DNA from: Duganella sp. SG902
Lineage (GTDB): Bacteria > Pseudomonadota > Gammaproteobacteria > Burkholderiales > Burkholderiaceae_D
Assembly (NCBI RefSeq): GCF_013376005.1
Contig: NZ_JABMJK010000001.1
Location: 372,001-436,000, forward strand
Reading direction: 5' to 3'
Length of the DNA: 64,000 nt
Part shown: piece by piece, positions 19,700-28,674 of the stretch
Layout of the letters: each line of letters starts with the position of its first letter
Position numbering within the stretch: the stretch's first letter is position 1
Position numbers and translations under genes: made by a program
The notes under the pieces: generated by a model
Seen by the model: the letters and a program-made list of their open reading frames with translations, nothing else
Told to the model about the DNA's origin: nothing
Database searches by the model: none

Positions 19700-20866
19700 A
19701 TGTCCGTACAAACCTCCTCCCCTTCCGTTCCACCGCAGATTCAATGGGAGGAGAACGGCGAGCAGCGTTCCGCGCGCTGGCGCTCGGAGGCCGGCATGCC
19801 GCCCCCCAAGCGGGTGGTCATCGCGGACGACCGCACCAATGCGGACGTGGCTTACCGCCTGGCTTGCGAAGGCACCGCCCTGCTGTGGCGCGGCGACTTC
19901 CAGAACGCACGCCAGTTGCTGCAGGCGCTGGCGCGCCGCGCGGATCACAAGGGCAAATCGGCCAAGAAGAAGCCAGCCAAGGTTCCGGCCACGCCCACCG
20001 AAGCGTTCCACCTGCACCGCCAGGCCCAATCGCAGCGCGCCCGCACGCTGGCCATGCTGCTGATTCCCTTCGACGAAGGCTACACCATCCCCCTGCGCCG
20101 CGCGCCGGACGTCAAGCTGGCTTGCAACGAGGCTTATGGCCGTTACGAGGAGCCCTTCATCGCCTCGATGCGCGAGCTGCTTGGCCTGATCGGCGCGCAT
20201 GAATGGCGCCGCACCGGCGTCGAGATTCCGGCGCTGGGCGCGCGCATCCATCCGCACTACGGCGTGTTCTCGCCGGTGCGCGGGGAATATGTGCGGATGG
20301 TGGCCGATGCGGCGCTGCCGAAAGGGGCCACGCTGGCCTTCGATATCGGCGTCGGCACCGGCGTGCTGTCGGCGGTGCTGGCCAAGCGCGGCGTACAGCG
20401 CGTGATCGCCACCGACCAGGACCAGCGCGCGCTGAGCTGCGCACGCGAGAATCTGGCGCTGCTGGGCCTCGACTCGCAGGTCGAGCTGCAAGTGGCCGAC
20501 CTGTTCCCGGAAGGCCGCGCGCCGCTGGTGGTATGCAATCCGCCTTGGGTGCCGGCGCGTCCCAGCTCGCCGATTGAATACGCCGTCTACGATCCGGACA
20601 GCCGCATGCTGCGCGGCTTCCTCGGCGGCTTGTCGGCGCACCTGACGCCGGGCGGCGAAGGTTGGCTGATCCTGTCCGACCTGGCCGAGCACCTGGGCCT
20701 GCGCCCGCGCGAACAGCTGCTGGAATGGATCGCCGCCGCCGCCCTGAAAGTGGTCGACCGCATCGACGTCCGCCCCATCCACCCGCGCGCCTCGGACGCC
20801 AGCGACCCGCTGCACGCCGCGCGCGCGGCCGAGGTCACGTCGCTGTGGAAACTGGCCGTCGCGTAA
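19700..20866 (+). CDS. Class I SAM-dependent methyltransferase (HemK/N5-glutamine-MTase-like)
   Basis: The protein has 388 residues. The C-terminal half is a Rossmann methyltransferase fold: SAM-binding motif I AFDIGVGTGVLSAVLAKRG near residue 215, acidic motif II (VIATDQDQRAL), and the substrate-side VVCNPPWVPAR, an NPPW variant of the NPPY motif typical of enzymes that methylate glutamine or exocyclic amino groups. The N-terminal 150 residues include a Lys-rich stretch and do not match the PrmC/PrmB layout, so the substrate is not assignable. It lies just upstream of initiator tRNA-Met. Confidence 0.82.
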   Translation: MSVQTSSPSVPPQIQWEENGEQRSARWRSEAGMPPPKRVVIADDRTNADVAYRLACEGTALLWRGDFQNARQLLQALARRADHKGKSAKKKPAKVPATPTEAFHLHRQAQSQRARTLAMLLIPFDEGYTIPLRRAPDVKLACNEAYGRYEEPFIASMRELLGLIGAHEWRRTGVEIPALGARIHPHYGVFSPVRGEYVRMVADAALPKGATLAFDIGVGTGVLSAVLAKRGVQRVIATDQDQRALSCARENLALLGLDSQVELQVADLFPEGRAPLVVCNPPWVPARPSSPIEYAVYDPDSRMLRGFLGGLSAHLTPGGEGWLILSDLAEHLGLRPREQLLEWIAAAALKVVDRIDVRPIHPRASDASDPLHAARAAEVTSLWKLAVA

Positions 20867-20872
20867 ATCGAC

Positions 20873-20901
20873 TTGCGCAACACGGCGCACTTGTATATAA
20901 T
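20873..20901 (+). promoter_or_regulatory. Sigma-70 promoter of initiator tRNA
   Basis: TTGCGC at 20873-20878 and TATAAT at 20896-20901 are separated by 17 bases, and the predicted start falls a few bases before the tRNA at 20914. Confidence 0.75.
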
Positions 20902-20913
20902 TATGGCCTCAGA

Positions 20914-20990
20914 CGCGGGGTGGAGCAGTCTGGCAGCTCGTCGGGCTCATAACCCGAAGGTCACAGGTTCAAATCCTGTCCCCGCAACCA
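20914..20990 (+). tRNA. tRNA-fMet (CAT), initiator
   Basis: A 77-base cloverleaf with encoded CCA. The anticodon loop reads CTCATAA. Initiator marks are the unpaired C1-A72 at the acceptor end (CGCGGGG against CCCCGCA) and three consecutive G-C pairs in the anticodon stem (GGG/CCC). It has its own promoter and terminator. Confidence 0.97.
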
Positions 20991-21000
20991 GATTCGATAA

Positions 21001-21035
21001 GCCGTTGATTTTCATCAGAAAATCAACGGCTTTTT
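21001..21035 (+). terminator. Rho-independent terminator after tRNA-fMet
   Basis: A twelve-base-pair perfect stem (GCCGTTGATTTT at 21001-21012 with its complement at 21019-21030), a six-base loop, then TTTTT. Confidence 0.92.
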
Positions 21036-21167
21036 CAATTTCGGCCTTTGGATGCGGCTGTGGTGCCGGCGCACGGCAGAACTGCTTTTACCTTGGGCGC
21101 TACAGCGATACCCAATCGGCTGCAAAGCTGTCACAATTGTCCTTTTAGCTCAGCCAGGGAGGCGCGC

Positions 21168-22829
21168 GTGAAGGATCAGGTACCAGCAGCAGAACAACAA
21201 GAGCAAGACGCTCCGCTTAATCCTTCCCGCCGACGTATCTTCCAGGCGGCCGGCGCCGCCGGTCTGGCGACCACCCTGCCCGCGCTGGCCGAGGCGGCGC
21301 CCGCCAAGCCTGCGGCCAAGGGCTCGCTCGATGAAAAGCTCAAGGCCCACATCAAGAACGTGGTGGTGATCTACCTTGAGAACCGCAGCTTCAACAACCT
21401 GTTCGCCAATTTCCCCGGCACCGCCCAGCCGCTGTCCGCCGTGCCGGCCGCCGCCTGCGTGCAGCGCGACCGCGATGGCTCGGTGCTGCCGTCGCTGCCC
21501 AAGATCTGGGGCGGCATGGTGCCGAACACGCAGGACATCGGCGGCAAGAAATACGCGATCAAGGAAGACGACATCAAGGGCTTGCCCAACGCGCCCTTCA
21601 AACTGGTGGACACCGAAGGCAAGCCGCTGCCGGAAGCCGTCATCACGCGCGACCTGTGGCACCTGTTCTATCAGAACCAGATGCAGATCAACGACGGCAA
21701 GAACGACGGCTTCGCCGCATGGGGCAACACCGGCGGCATGGTGATGGGCTACTACGGCGAGACCAATAAGAATCTCGGTCTGTGGAAGATCGCGGAACAA
21801 TACACCCTGTGCGATAACTTCTTCATGGCGGCCTTCGGCGGCTCGTACCTGAATCACCAGTTCCTGATCAGCGGCCGCGTGCCGGAATACTTCAACGCCA
21901 AGGACACCGCCGCCAAGAAGAAGATCGCGGTGCTGGACGACGGCCCGACCGGCTTCCGCCTGTCCGTCACCAAGGACAGCCCGGCGTCGGCGATGAACGG
22001 CCATCCGCACTTCGTCAACAACGGCGCCATCACGCCGGACGGCTATGCGGTCAACACCATGGCGCCGCCGTACCAACCAAGCTACATCCGCCCCGCCTTC
22101 GACGGCGATCCGCTGCACGCCGATCCAAACGACGCCGGCACCCTGCCGCCGCAAAGCTACGACACCATCGGCGACCTGCTGTCGCGCAAGGGCGTGAGCT
22201 GGGCGTGGTATGGCGGCGCGTGGCAGGCGGCGCTGGATGCGCGCGGCGGCGGCGAGAGGCCGAACTTCCAATACCATCACCAGCCGTTCAACTACTTCAA
22301 GCAGTTCGCGCCGGGCACCAAGGCGCGCGAGGAACACCTGCGCGACGGCGGCCTTGGCGACAGCCCGATCTCCAACAAATTCATCGCCGACGCGGTGGCG
22401 GGCAAACTGCCGGCCGTCACCTTCTACAAGCCGCAAGGGAACCTGAACCTGCACGCGGGCTACTCGGACATCGAATCGGGCGACGCCCACATCGCCAACG
22501 TGATCGAGCACTTGAAGAAGTCCCCGCAGTTCAAGAACATGCTGGTGGTGATCACCTTCGACGAGAACGGCGGCTGGTGGGATCACGTGGCGCCGCCGAA
22601 GGGCGACCGCTGGGGCCCGGGTTCGCGCGTCCCGGCCATCATCGTCTCGCCGTACGCGAAAAAAGGCCACGTCGACCACAACTTCTACGACACCACCTCG
22701 ATCATGCGCTTCATCACCCGCCTGCACGGCCTGCCGCTGCTGGAAGGCCTGAAGACGCGCAACGAGGCCTTCGCCGCGCGCCACGCCACGCCGCCGGGCG
22801 ACCTGACGGGAGCCCTGAGCTTCCGTTGA
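21168..22829 (+). CDS. Tat-exported phosphoesterase (AcpA-type acid phosphatase / phospholipase C family)
   Basis: The protein has 553 residues from a GTG start at 21168, chosen because AGGGAGG lies five bases upstream; the reading before it is unlikely. A twin-arginine signal (SRRRIFQAAGAAGLATTLP, about residues 20-40) precedes the mature protein. The phosphoesterase fold is shown by VVVIYLENRSFNNLF near the mature N-terminus, the FDENGGWWDHVAPP block with metal ligands, and VPAIIVSPYAKKGHVDHNFYD near the C-terminus. The likely role is periplasmic hydrolysis of phosphate esters. Whether it acts on phospholipids or on soluble esters cannot be read from sequence. A terminator-like hairpin follows. 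Confidence 0.88.
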   Translation: MKDQVPAAEQQEQDAPLNPSRRRIFQAAGAAGLATTLPALAEAAPAKPAAKGSLDEKLKAHIKNVVVIYLENRSFNNLFANFPGTAQPLSAVPAAACVQRDRDGSVLPSLPKIWGGMVPNTQDIGGKKYAIKEDDIKGLPNAPFKLVDTEGKPLPEAVITRDLWHLFYQNQMQINDGKNDGFAAWGNTGGMVMGYYGETNKNLGLWKIAEQYTLCDNFFMAAFGGSYLNHQFLISGRVPEYFNAKDTAAKKKIAVLDDGPTGFRLSVTKDSPASAMNGHPHFVNNGAITPDGYAVNTMAPPYQPSYIRPAFDGDPLHADPNDAGTLPPQSYDTIGDLLSRKGVSWAWYGGAWQAALDARGGGERPNFQYHHQPFNYFKQFAPGTKAREEHLRDGGLGDSPISNKFIADAVAGKLPAVTFYKPQGNLNLHAGYSDIESGDAHIANVIEHLKKSPQFKNMLVVITFDENGGWWDHVAPPKGDRWGPGSRVPAIIVSPYAKKGHVDHNFYDTTSIMRFITRLHGLPLLEGLKTRNEAFAARHATPPGDLTGALSFR

Positions 22830-22873
22830 GTTTGCGCTTTGTGTTAAACTGCGCGCTATTCTGTAAGCTAACG

Positions 22874-22907
22874 AAGCCCGACTAAACCAGCCGGGCTTTT
22901 GTTTTTT
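22874..22907 (+). terminator. Rho-independent terminator after the phosphoesterase gene
   Basis: AAGCCCG (22874-22880) pairs with CGGGCTT (22892-22898), followed by a TTTTGTTTTTT tract. It ends only about five bases before the next start codon. Confidence 0.75.
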
Positions 22908-22912
22908 CCCCG

Positions 22913-23137
22913 ATGAGAGATAAAAAAGATAACGCTACGTTCGACCTGCCGGGCTTTGCCCCCGCCGCGCCGCTCGAACCGGAAGCAAAGCGTGCGCCGC
23001 CGCCGCGCGCGCGTCGTCCCGCACTCAAGCAAGAGCAATTGGAACTGCTGGAGCCGACCGACACCACCGGCCTGCCGATCTGGGTGCGCGACGAAAATCT
23101 CGACCTGACCGGCTTGCCGGTATGGAAACGGGACTGA
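22913..23137 (+). CDS. Small hypothetical protein with repeated GLP(I/V)W motif
   Basis: This 74-residue hydrophilic protein has a Pro/Arg/Ala-rich first half and a second half holding two near-identical motifs, TTGLPIWVRDENLDL and TGLPVWKRD at the very C-terminus. The motif repeat argues for a real gene. The ATG at 22913 has no Shine-Dalgarno sequence and follows a terminator T-tract by about five bases; no other in-frame start exists back to the stop at 22883-22885. It may be translated from a leaderless or read-through transcript. The function is unknown. Confidence 0.6.
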   Translation: MRDKKDNATFDLPGFAPAAPLEPEAKRAPPPRARRPALKQEQLELLEPTDTTGLPIWVRDENLDLTGLPVWKRD

Positions 23138-23141
23138 TACG

Positions 23142-23156
23142 GTACGGTTACCGTAC
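23142..23156. promoter_or_regulatory. Perfect palindrome upstream of dbpA, possible operator
   Basis: GTACGGT and ACCGTAC flank a single central base at 23142-23156, about 90 bases before the dbpA start. The left arm also forms a TACGG tandem. It looks like a repressor site or a transcript hairpin, but no T-tract follows. Confidence 0.4.
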
Positions 23157-23244
23157 AGCTGCAACACACCTTCCGCACAGTGGGCCAGGCCAGCGTTAGC
23201 CTGTTAGACTGTGCCCACATCCTTTTTGAACAGGGTCCGCCACC

Positions 23245-24654
23245 ATGACTTCCACCTCCTTTGCCAGCCTGCCGCTGAGCCCCGCCTTCCTCGACAACCT
23301 CGACTCGCTCGGCTACAAGGAAATGACGGACATCCAGGCCCAAAGCCTGCCGTCGGTGCTGGAGGGCCGCGACCTGATCGCCCAGGCCAAGACCGGCAGC
23401 GGCAAGACCGCCGCCTTCGGCATCGGCATCCTGCACAAGCTCAATCCCGCGTGGTTCGCGGTGCAGGCGCTGGTGCTGTGCCCGACCCGCGAACTGGCCG
23501 ACCAGGTGGCCGGCGAGTTGCGCCGGCTGGCGCGTTCCACCGGCAACGTCAAGGTGCTGGTGCTGACCGGCGGCTCCCCGATGCGGCCGCAGATCGCCTC
23601 GCTGGAACACGGCGCCCACATCATCGTCGGCACGCCGGGCCGCGTGCGCGACCACCTGGGCCGCGAGACGCTGGACCTGTCGAAAGTCGGCACGCTGGTG
23701 CTGGATGAAGCCGACCGCATGACCGACATGGGCTTCTACGACGAAATCGCCGGCATCGTCAGCGCCTGCCCGAAGCGCCGTCAAACCCTGCTGTTCTCGG
23801 CCACCTACCCGGACGACATCCGCCGCGCCACCGACGACTTCCTGGTCGATCCGGTGGAGGTGACGGTGGAAGCGCAGCACGACAACAGCCAGATCGAACA
23901 GCTGTTCTTCGAGATCGGCTTCGACCAGCGCAACGAGGCCGTGGCGCGCCTGCTGGGCCACTACAAGCCGGTATCGGCGATCGCCTTCTGCAACACCAAG
24001 GTGCAGTGCCGCGAGCTGGTGGAATCGCTGCAGCAGAAAGGCTTCTCGGCACTGGCGCTGTACGGCGAACTGGAACAGCGCGAGCGCGACGAGATCCTGA
24101 TCCTGTTCGCCAACCGCAGCTGCTCCGTACTGGTGGCGACCGACGTCGCCGCGCGCGGCCTGGACATCCCCAACCTGGAAGCGGTGATCAACGTCGACGT
24201 CTCGAAGGACACGGAGGTGCACATCCACCGCGTCGGCCGTACCGGCCGTGGCGGCGAACAAGGCCTGGCGCTGTCGCTGTGCGCGCCGAACGAGAAGAAG
24301 TGGGTCAAGCTGATCGAGGAATATCAGGGCCAGCCGGTCGAGTGGTTCGACCTCGATAGCCTGGACGAAAACGACTACGGCGTCGATCCGGCGCCGATGA
24401 TGACGCTGGTGATCTCGGGCGGCAAGAAGGACAAGCTGCGTCCGGGCGACGTGCTGGGCGCCCTGACCGGCGACGCGGGCCTGAGCAAGGAACAAGTCGG
24501 CAAGATCAACGTGACCGAGTTCCAGACCTACGTGGCGATCGACCGCCGTGTCGCGTATGACGCCTTCGCGCGCCTTAACAAAGGCAATCCACTGGGCGGC
24601 GACTTCGGCGCCATCAAGGGCCGCAACTTCAAGATGCGCTTTATCGAAGCGTAA
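23245..24654 (+). CDS. dbpA: ATP-dependent RNA helicase DbpA
   Basis: This 469-residue DEAD-box helicase has all core motifs: AKTGSGKT (Walker A), PTREL, TPGRVRDH, DEAD (LDEADR), SAT, and in the second domain VATDVAARGLD and HRVGRTGR. The C-terminal 75 residues (MTLVISGGKKDKLRPGDVLGAL... through NFKMRFIEA) are the DbpA RNA-binding domain, which recognises hairpin 92 of 23S rRNA and targets the helicase to late 50S assembly. The length fits the family. Confidence 0.95.
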   Translation: MTSTSFASLPLSPAFLDNLDSLGYKEMTDIQAQSLPSVLEGRDLIAQAKTGSGKTAAFGIGILHKLNPAWFAVQALVLCPTRELADQVAGELRRLARSTGNVKVLVLTGGSPMRPQIASLEHGAHIIVGTPGRVRDHLGRETLDLSKVGTLVLDEADRMTDMGFYDEIAGIVSACPKRRQTLLFSATYPDDIRRATDDFLVDPVEVTVEAQHDNSQIEQLFFEIGFDQRNEAVARLLGHYKPVSAIAFCNTKVQCRELVESLQQKGFSALALYGELEQRERDEILILFANRSCSVLVATDVAARGLDIPNLEAVINVDVSKDTEVHIHRVGRTGRGGEQGLALSLCAPNEKKWVKLIEEYQGQPVEWFDLDSLDENDYGVDPAPMMTLVISGGKKDKLRPGDVLGALTGDAGLSKEQVGKINVTEFQTYVAIDRRVAYDAFARLNKGNPLGGDFGAIKGRNFKMRFIEA

Positions 24655-24721
24655 ATAACTCTTTCGTGGAGGGCGCGCCACGCGCCCTGCTCCTATGATG
24701 GACACAACATAGGAGGAAGCC

Positions 24722-25142
24722 ATGAAATACCTGCATTTCGGCCGCCGCACCGGCCTGCGCGTTTCGGAACTGGCACTGGGAACCGGGAACTTCGGTACCA
24801 GCTGGGGCTACGGCTCCGAGCGCGACGAAGCGAAGGAGGTCTTCGACGGCTACGTCGCCGCCGGCGGCAATTTGGTCGCCGTTGGGCGGCGGCCTCCTGA
24901 CCGGCAAGTACCGCGACGGCGGCAAGGAAGGCCGCATGACGGGCCTGGGCGGGGTGCTGCTGCGCACCGAAAAAAGCGACCGCGAAACCGCCACGCTGGA
25001 CGCGCTGCTGGCCATCGCGCGGGAGCTGGGCGCCACGCCGGGGCACGTCGCCATCGCCTGGCTGCTGCACAAGGCGCGTCGTTCCAGCACGGCGCTGGTG
25101 CCCATCCTCGGCTCGCGCAGGCAGCTTATCCCACCGAAGTAG
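24722..25142 (+). pseudogene. Aldo/keto reductase remnant with internal deletion and frameshift
   Basis: Residues 1-50 (KYLHFGRRTGLRVSELALG to VAAGGN) match the N-terminus of an aldo/keto reductase. At 24871-24873 the reading jumps, one base out of frame, directly to WSPLGGGLLTGKYR, which belongs about 165 residues further on in the family. The later frame continues through TPGHVAIAWLLHK and stops at 25142 soon after VPILGSR, so the C-terminal 70-80 residues are missing as well. Catalytic Tyr, Lys and His regions are lost, so it cannot be functional. A good GGAGG ribosome site survives. Its stop abuts the stop of the convergent transporter gene. Confidence 0.85.
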
Positions 25143-26342
25143 TCAGCGCTTCGGTTGCTCGATATGCGGCAGCAGCACCGTCAGGACACCGAGCAGCGGC
25201 AAGTAGGAGCACAGCTTGTAGACATAGGCGATGCCGTTGACGTCCGCGATATGCCCCATGGCCGCCGCGCCGATGCCGCTCACGCCGAACATCAGCCCGA
25301 AGAAGATCCCGGCCACCATGCCGACCTTGCCCGGCATGAGTTCCTGCGCGAACACCACGATGGCCGAGAAGGCCGACGAGATCACGAAACCGATGATCAC
25401 CGTCAGCGCCGCCGTCCAGAACAGGTTCACATATGGCAGCGCCAGCGTGAATGGCGCCGCGCCCAGGATGGAGATCCAGATCACGCGTTTACGGCCGATG
25501 CGGTCGCCAATCGGGCCGCCCATGAAGGTGCCTGCGGCCACCGCCGCGAGGAACAGGAACAGGTACATCTGCGCCGACGACACCGACACGCCGAATTTAT
25601 CGATCAGGTAGAAGGTGTAGTAGCTGGTCAGGCTGGACATGTAGATGTACTTGGAGAAGACCAGCAGCGCCAGCACGGCGAGCGCGCCATATACCCGCGC
25701 CTTGGGCAGAGGCGAAACCGCGGCCGCGGCGGCCTTGCGCGGCTGCGCCAGATGATGGCTATGCCAGCGGCTCACGTACACCAGCACCGCGATGGCGGCG
25801 GCAACCAGCAGCGCGAACCACGCGATGTTGGCCTGGCCACGGCCGATGATGACGGCGGCCGCCAGCACCGGGCCAAGCGCGGAACCGGCGTTGCCGCCCA
25901 CCTGGAACAGCGACTGCGCAAAGCCGAAACGCCCGCCCGACGCGGCACGCGCCACGCGCGACGCCTCCGGGTGGAAGGTCGAGGAACCGACGCCGATCAG
26001 CGCGGCCGACAGCAGCAACGCATGGAATGACGATGCGAAGGACATCATCAACACGCCAATCAATGTGGCCACCATCCCCATCGGCAGCAGGAACGGCATG
26101 GGACGGCGGTCGGTGTAAAGGCCGATCCACGGTTGCAGCAGCGAGGCGGTGCACTGGAAGGTCAGCGTAATTAGGCCGACCTGCGTGAAGCTCAGGCCAA
26201 ATTCCGCCTTGAGCATGGGGTAGATCGAAGGCAGCATGGCCTGCGTCAAGTCGTTCAGCAGGTGGACCAGGGCGACAGCGCCCAGTATCTGCATGACGGT
26301 TTCGCCGTGAGGACGGCTCATGGAGGTGGTGGTGGTAGTCAT
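25143..26342 (-). CDS. MFS exporter, fosmidomycin-resistance (Fsr) type
   Basis: This 399-residue inner-membrane protein has about twelve predicted helices and a central hydrophilic loop near 195-215. The N-terminal VALVHLLNDLTQAMLPSIYPMLKAEFGL segment with the DR(R/P) loop after helix 2 and the GGRFGFAQSLFQVGGNAG segment are typical of the Fsr family of drug:proton antiporters. The ATG at 26342 gives residues MTTTTTSMSRP; an ATG seven codons later is an alternative. It is divergent from an AraC regulator 54 bases away, which is the likely regulator. Confidence 0.88.
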   Translation of the reverse strand: MTTTTTSMSRPHGETVMQILGAVALVHLLNDLTQAMLPSIYPMLKAEFGLSFTQVGLITLTFQCTASLLQPWIGLYTDRRPMPFLLPMGMVATLIGVLMMSFASSFHALLLSAALIGVGSSTFHPEASRVARAASGGRFGFAQSLFQVGGNAGSALGPVLAAAVIIGRGQANIAWFALLVAAAIAVLVYVSRWHSHHLAQPRKAAAAAVSPLPKARVYGALAVLALLVFSKYIYMSSLTSYYTFYLIDKFGVSVSSAQMYLFLFLAAVAAGTFMGGPIGDRIGRKRVIWISILGAAPFTLALPYVNLFWTAALTVIIGFVISSAFSAIVVFAQELMPGKVGMVAGIFFGLMFGVSGIGAAAMGHIADVNGIAYVYKLCSYLPLLGVLTVLLPHIEQPKR

Positions 26343-26396
26343 GCGGCGAGTGTAATATAGCGCACAAAGCCTGATATTCCAACTATCGTCGAATAA

Positions 26397-27215
26397 ATGA
26401 CAAACAATACCCGCAGCAGCGATCACCGCGATTACCAGCGCGTGCCGCGCGTCGTCACCGCCATGGCGCGCGACGCTGTGCATGGCGTCTCGGTGGAACC
26501 GCACAGTCACGAACGCGCGCAGCTGCTGTACGCCACCGAAGGACTGATGCGGGTGCGCACCGACGCCGGCGTGTGGATCCTGCCGCCACGCCGCGCACTG
26601 TGGATACCGCCCGGCGTAGTGCACCACTGGACTTCGCTGAGCAAGGTCACCATGCGCACCATCTACGTCGAGGCGGCGACCGCGCGCGCGTTCGGCGACA
26701 GCTGCCGCGTGATCGAGGTCAGTGCCCTGTTGCGTGAGCTGATCCTCTCGTTGCTGGACGAGCCGATCGAATATCCGCTGCCGGGACGCGGCGAACACCT
26801 CGCTATGCTGATCCTGTCCGAGCTCGCGAGGGCCGAGACGGTGCCGATCGCGATCCCCTGGCCGCGCGACCGGCGGTTGGTGGCGGTGTGCTCGGCCATC
26901 ATGGCCGATCCGGGCAGCAGCCGCAATATCGAGCAGTGGGCGGACGAAGTGGGCGCCAGCGCACGCACGCTGATACGGCTGTTCCCCAAGGAGACCGGCC
27001 TGCATTATCGTCAGTGGGTGCAACAGGTGCATCTGGCCGAGGCCTTCAGCCGGCTGGCGCAAGGCCAGAGCGTGGGGGAGATGGCGGCGGCGCTGGGCTA
27101 TGCGAGTCCGAGCGCGTTCAGCGCCATGTTCCGCCGCATCCTCGGCAAGACGCCGCAACACTATCTGAGCGAGTGGCGCACTCCCCTGCCGCAGCCTATG
27201 CCGCGTCCAGCGTAA
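26397..27215 (+). CDS. AraC-family transcriptional regulator with cupin sensor domain
   Basis: The protein has 272 residues. The N-terminal cupin-like half has the EPHSHERAQLLYATEG metal or ligand site and ILPPRRALWIPPGVVHH. The C-terminal half has two helix-turn-helix units (about 170-255), including GETGLHYRQW-like and AAALGYASPSAFSAMFRRILG segments. It is divergent from the Fsr-type exporter, the arrangement seen for regulators that control adjacent MFS pumps. There is no clear ribosome site before the ATG, so translation may be leaderless. Its 3' end overlaps the convergent kinase gene by 20 bases. Confidence 0.9.
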   Translation: MTNNTRSSDHRDYQRVPRVVTAMARDAVHGVSVEPHSHERAQLLYATEGLMRVRTDAGVWILPPRRALWIPPGVVHHWTSLSKVTMRTIYVEAATARAFGDSCRVIEVSALLRELILSLLDEPIEYPLPGRGEHLAMLILSELARAETVPIAIPWPRDRRLVAVCSAIMADPGSSRNIEQWADEVGASARTLIRLFPKETGLHYRQWVQQVHLAEAFSRLAQGQSVGEMAAALGYASPSAFSAMFRRILGKTPQHYLSEWRTPLPQPMPRPA

Positions 27216-28674
27216 AGCGGAACACGGCGCCGGATGGCGGTTCGCTGACCAGTTCTATCTTGCTGCGATGGAGCTGCAGGATGCGGCTGACGGTCAGCAG
27301 GCCAAGGCCGCCGACGCGGTATTCGCCCTGCAGCGCGATTGGACGGCGGAACAGGTTGTCGCGCAGGGCGGCTGGCACACCAGGCCCGTTGTCGGCCACC
27401 GAGACCTCCACCTTGCCATCGGCCGGCGGCCTGACCGTGATCTCCACCTCGCCGCCGGACGGCGTATGGCGGATGGCGTTGTCGAACAGGTTGGTCAGCA
27501 CGCGTTCTATCATGCCCAGGTCCGCGCGCACCATCGGCGCCGGATGCGGCAAGGTCGCCATCAGGCGGATATCGCGCTCCCGCGCTTGCAGTTCGAACTT
27601 CTGGAACACGTCCTGGATCAGGTCCGACAGCGAGAACGGCTCCAGCTCCGGTTGCACCGAGCCGTGCTCCAGGCGGGCCAGTTCAAACAAGGCTTGCGCG
27701 AGGCGCCCTACTTTCTGGCTCTGCGACAGGGCGATGCCGAGGTAGCGCTGGCGCTCTTCCGCGCTCAGCGTTTCGTCCTTCAGCGACAGCGTTTCAAGAT
27801 AGCCCTGGATGGAGCCCAGCGGCGTGCGCAGGTCGTGCGAGATGTTGGCCACCACTTCGCGGCGCTCGTGATCCAGCTGGCGCATGGTCTGCCACTGTTG
27901 GTTGATGCGCGCGCCCATGTCGGAGAAGGATTGTTCGAGAATCGCGATTTCGTCGCGCGGGCCGCCGCGCTGTGGCGCGGGCAGTGCCAGTTGATCGGCC
28001 TTGGTGTCCAGCTGCCGCATGGTGGCGGTCAGGCGATGCAACGGTCGCGTGATCAGGCGGAAGGCGATCAGGCCCGCCACCAGCACCAGCGCGGCCACCA
28101 CCGCCATCGACCACAAGGTGGTGCGCAGCACGGAGCTGGCCGTGGCGCGCGCCGCCAGCCGGTCGTGCTCCTCGCTTTGCAGGATGACGTAGATGTAGCC
28201 GATCTTCTGTTCGCCGGCGCGCAGCACGGCGGCGCTGAAGACTTTGCGTCCCCGCTCGCTGCGTGGATCGTCGCCCTGGATCGGCAGCGGCTCGTTGTTC
28301 AGCAGGCGGCGGACCGGCGCCAGGTCGACGCGGTCGCGTTTCAAATGACCGGCCGGCGCCGCATGGCCGACGATGCGGCCGTCGTTGTCCAGCAGGTAGA
28401 CCTCCACGCTGGGATTCACCGACATCAGTTTGTTGAACAGGCGGCGCACGGCCGCCGGGCCGAGGCCATCGCCGGGCGCCGTCGTGTCATCGTCGGCCTG
28501 CATCAACTGCGCGTCCAGCGCGATGCTGCGCGCAAGTCCGCGCGACAGGCCTTGCACCACTTCCTTCTCATGCATGATGTTGGCGCGGATTTGCAGCCAC
28601 GCGGACGCGCCGCAGCACACCAGCAGCAGGAAGCAGAAGACCAGCGACAGGCGCTGCGACAGCGTCAGGTTCAT
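27196..28674 (-). CDS. Sensor histidine kinase
   Basis: This 492-residue membrane kinase has a membrane helix (about 8-27), a periplasmic sensor domain (28-175), a second helix (about 180-200), a HAMP domain, a HisKA dimerisation domain with phospho-accepting His280 in ISHDLRTPLG, and an HATPase domain with LFDNAIRHT (N box) and ADNGPGVP (G1). The G2 region reads GGLGLLTV instead of the usual GLGLAI. The start overlaps the response regulator stop as ATGA, so the pair is coupled. It may sense the periplasmic redox or envelope state, given the divergent msrB-dipZ-msrA genes. Confidence 0.92.
   Translation of the reverse strand: MNLTLSQRLSLVFCFLLLVCCGASAWLQIRANIMHEKEVVQGLSRGLARSIALDAQLMQADDDTTAPGDGLGPAAVRRLFNKLMSVNPSVEVYLLDNDGRIVGHAAPAGHLKRDRVDLAPVRRLLNNEPLPIQGDDPRSERGRKVFSAAVLRAGEQKIGYIYVILQSEEHDRLAARATASSVLRTTLWSMAVVAALVLVAGLIAFRLITRPLHRLTATMRQLDTKADQLALPAPQRGGPRDEIAILEQSFSDMGARINQQWQTMRQLDHERREVVANISHDLRTPLGSIQGYLETLSLKDETLSAEERQRYLGIALSQSQKVGRLAQALFELARLEHGSVQPELEPFSLSDLIQDVFQKFELQARERDIRLMATLPHPAPMVRADLGMIERVLTNLFDNAIRHTPSGGEVEITVRPPADGKVEVSVADNGPGVPAALRDNLFRRPIALQGEYRVGGLGLLTVSRILQLHRSKIELVSEPPSGAVFRFTLDAA

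Noticed and set aside
21150..22784. 544-codon minus-strand open frame
   Set aside because: Antisense to the Tat-exported phosphoesterase; a product of GC-rich codon bias.
24668..24686. GGGCGCG/CGCGCCC hairpin after dbpA as a rho-independent terminator
   Set aside because: The stem is good but no T-tract follows.
24722..25240. 172-codon open frame as an intact protein
   Set aside because: After about 50 residues it leaves the aldo/keto reductase frame and becomes Arg-rich shadow sequence; the family continues in another frame.
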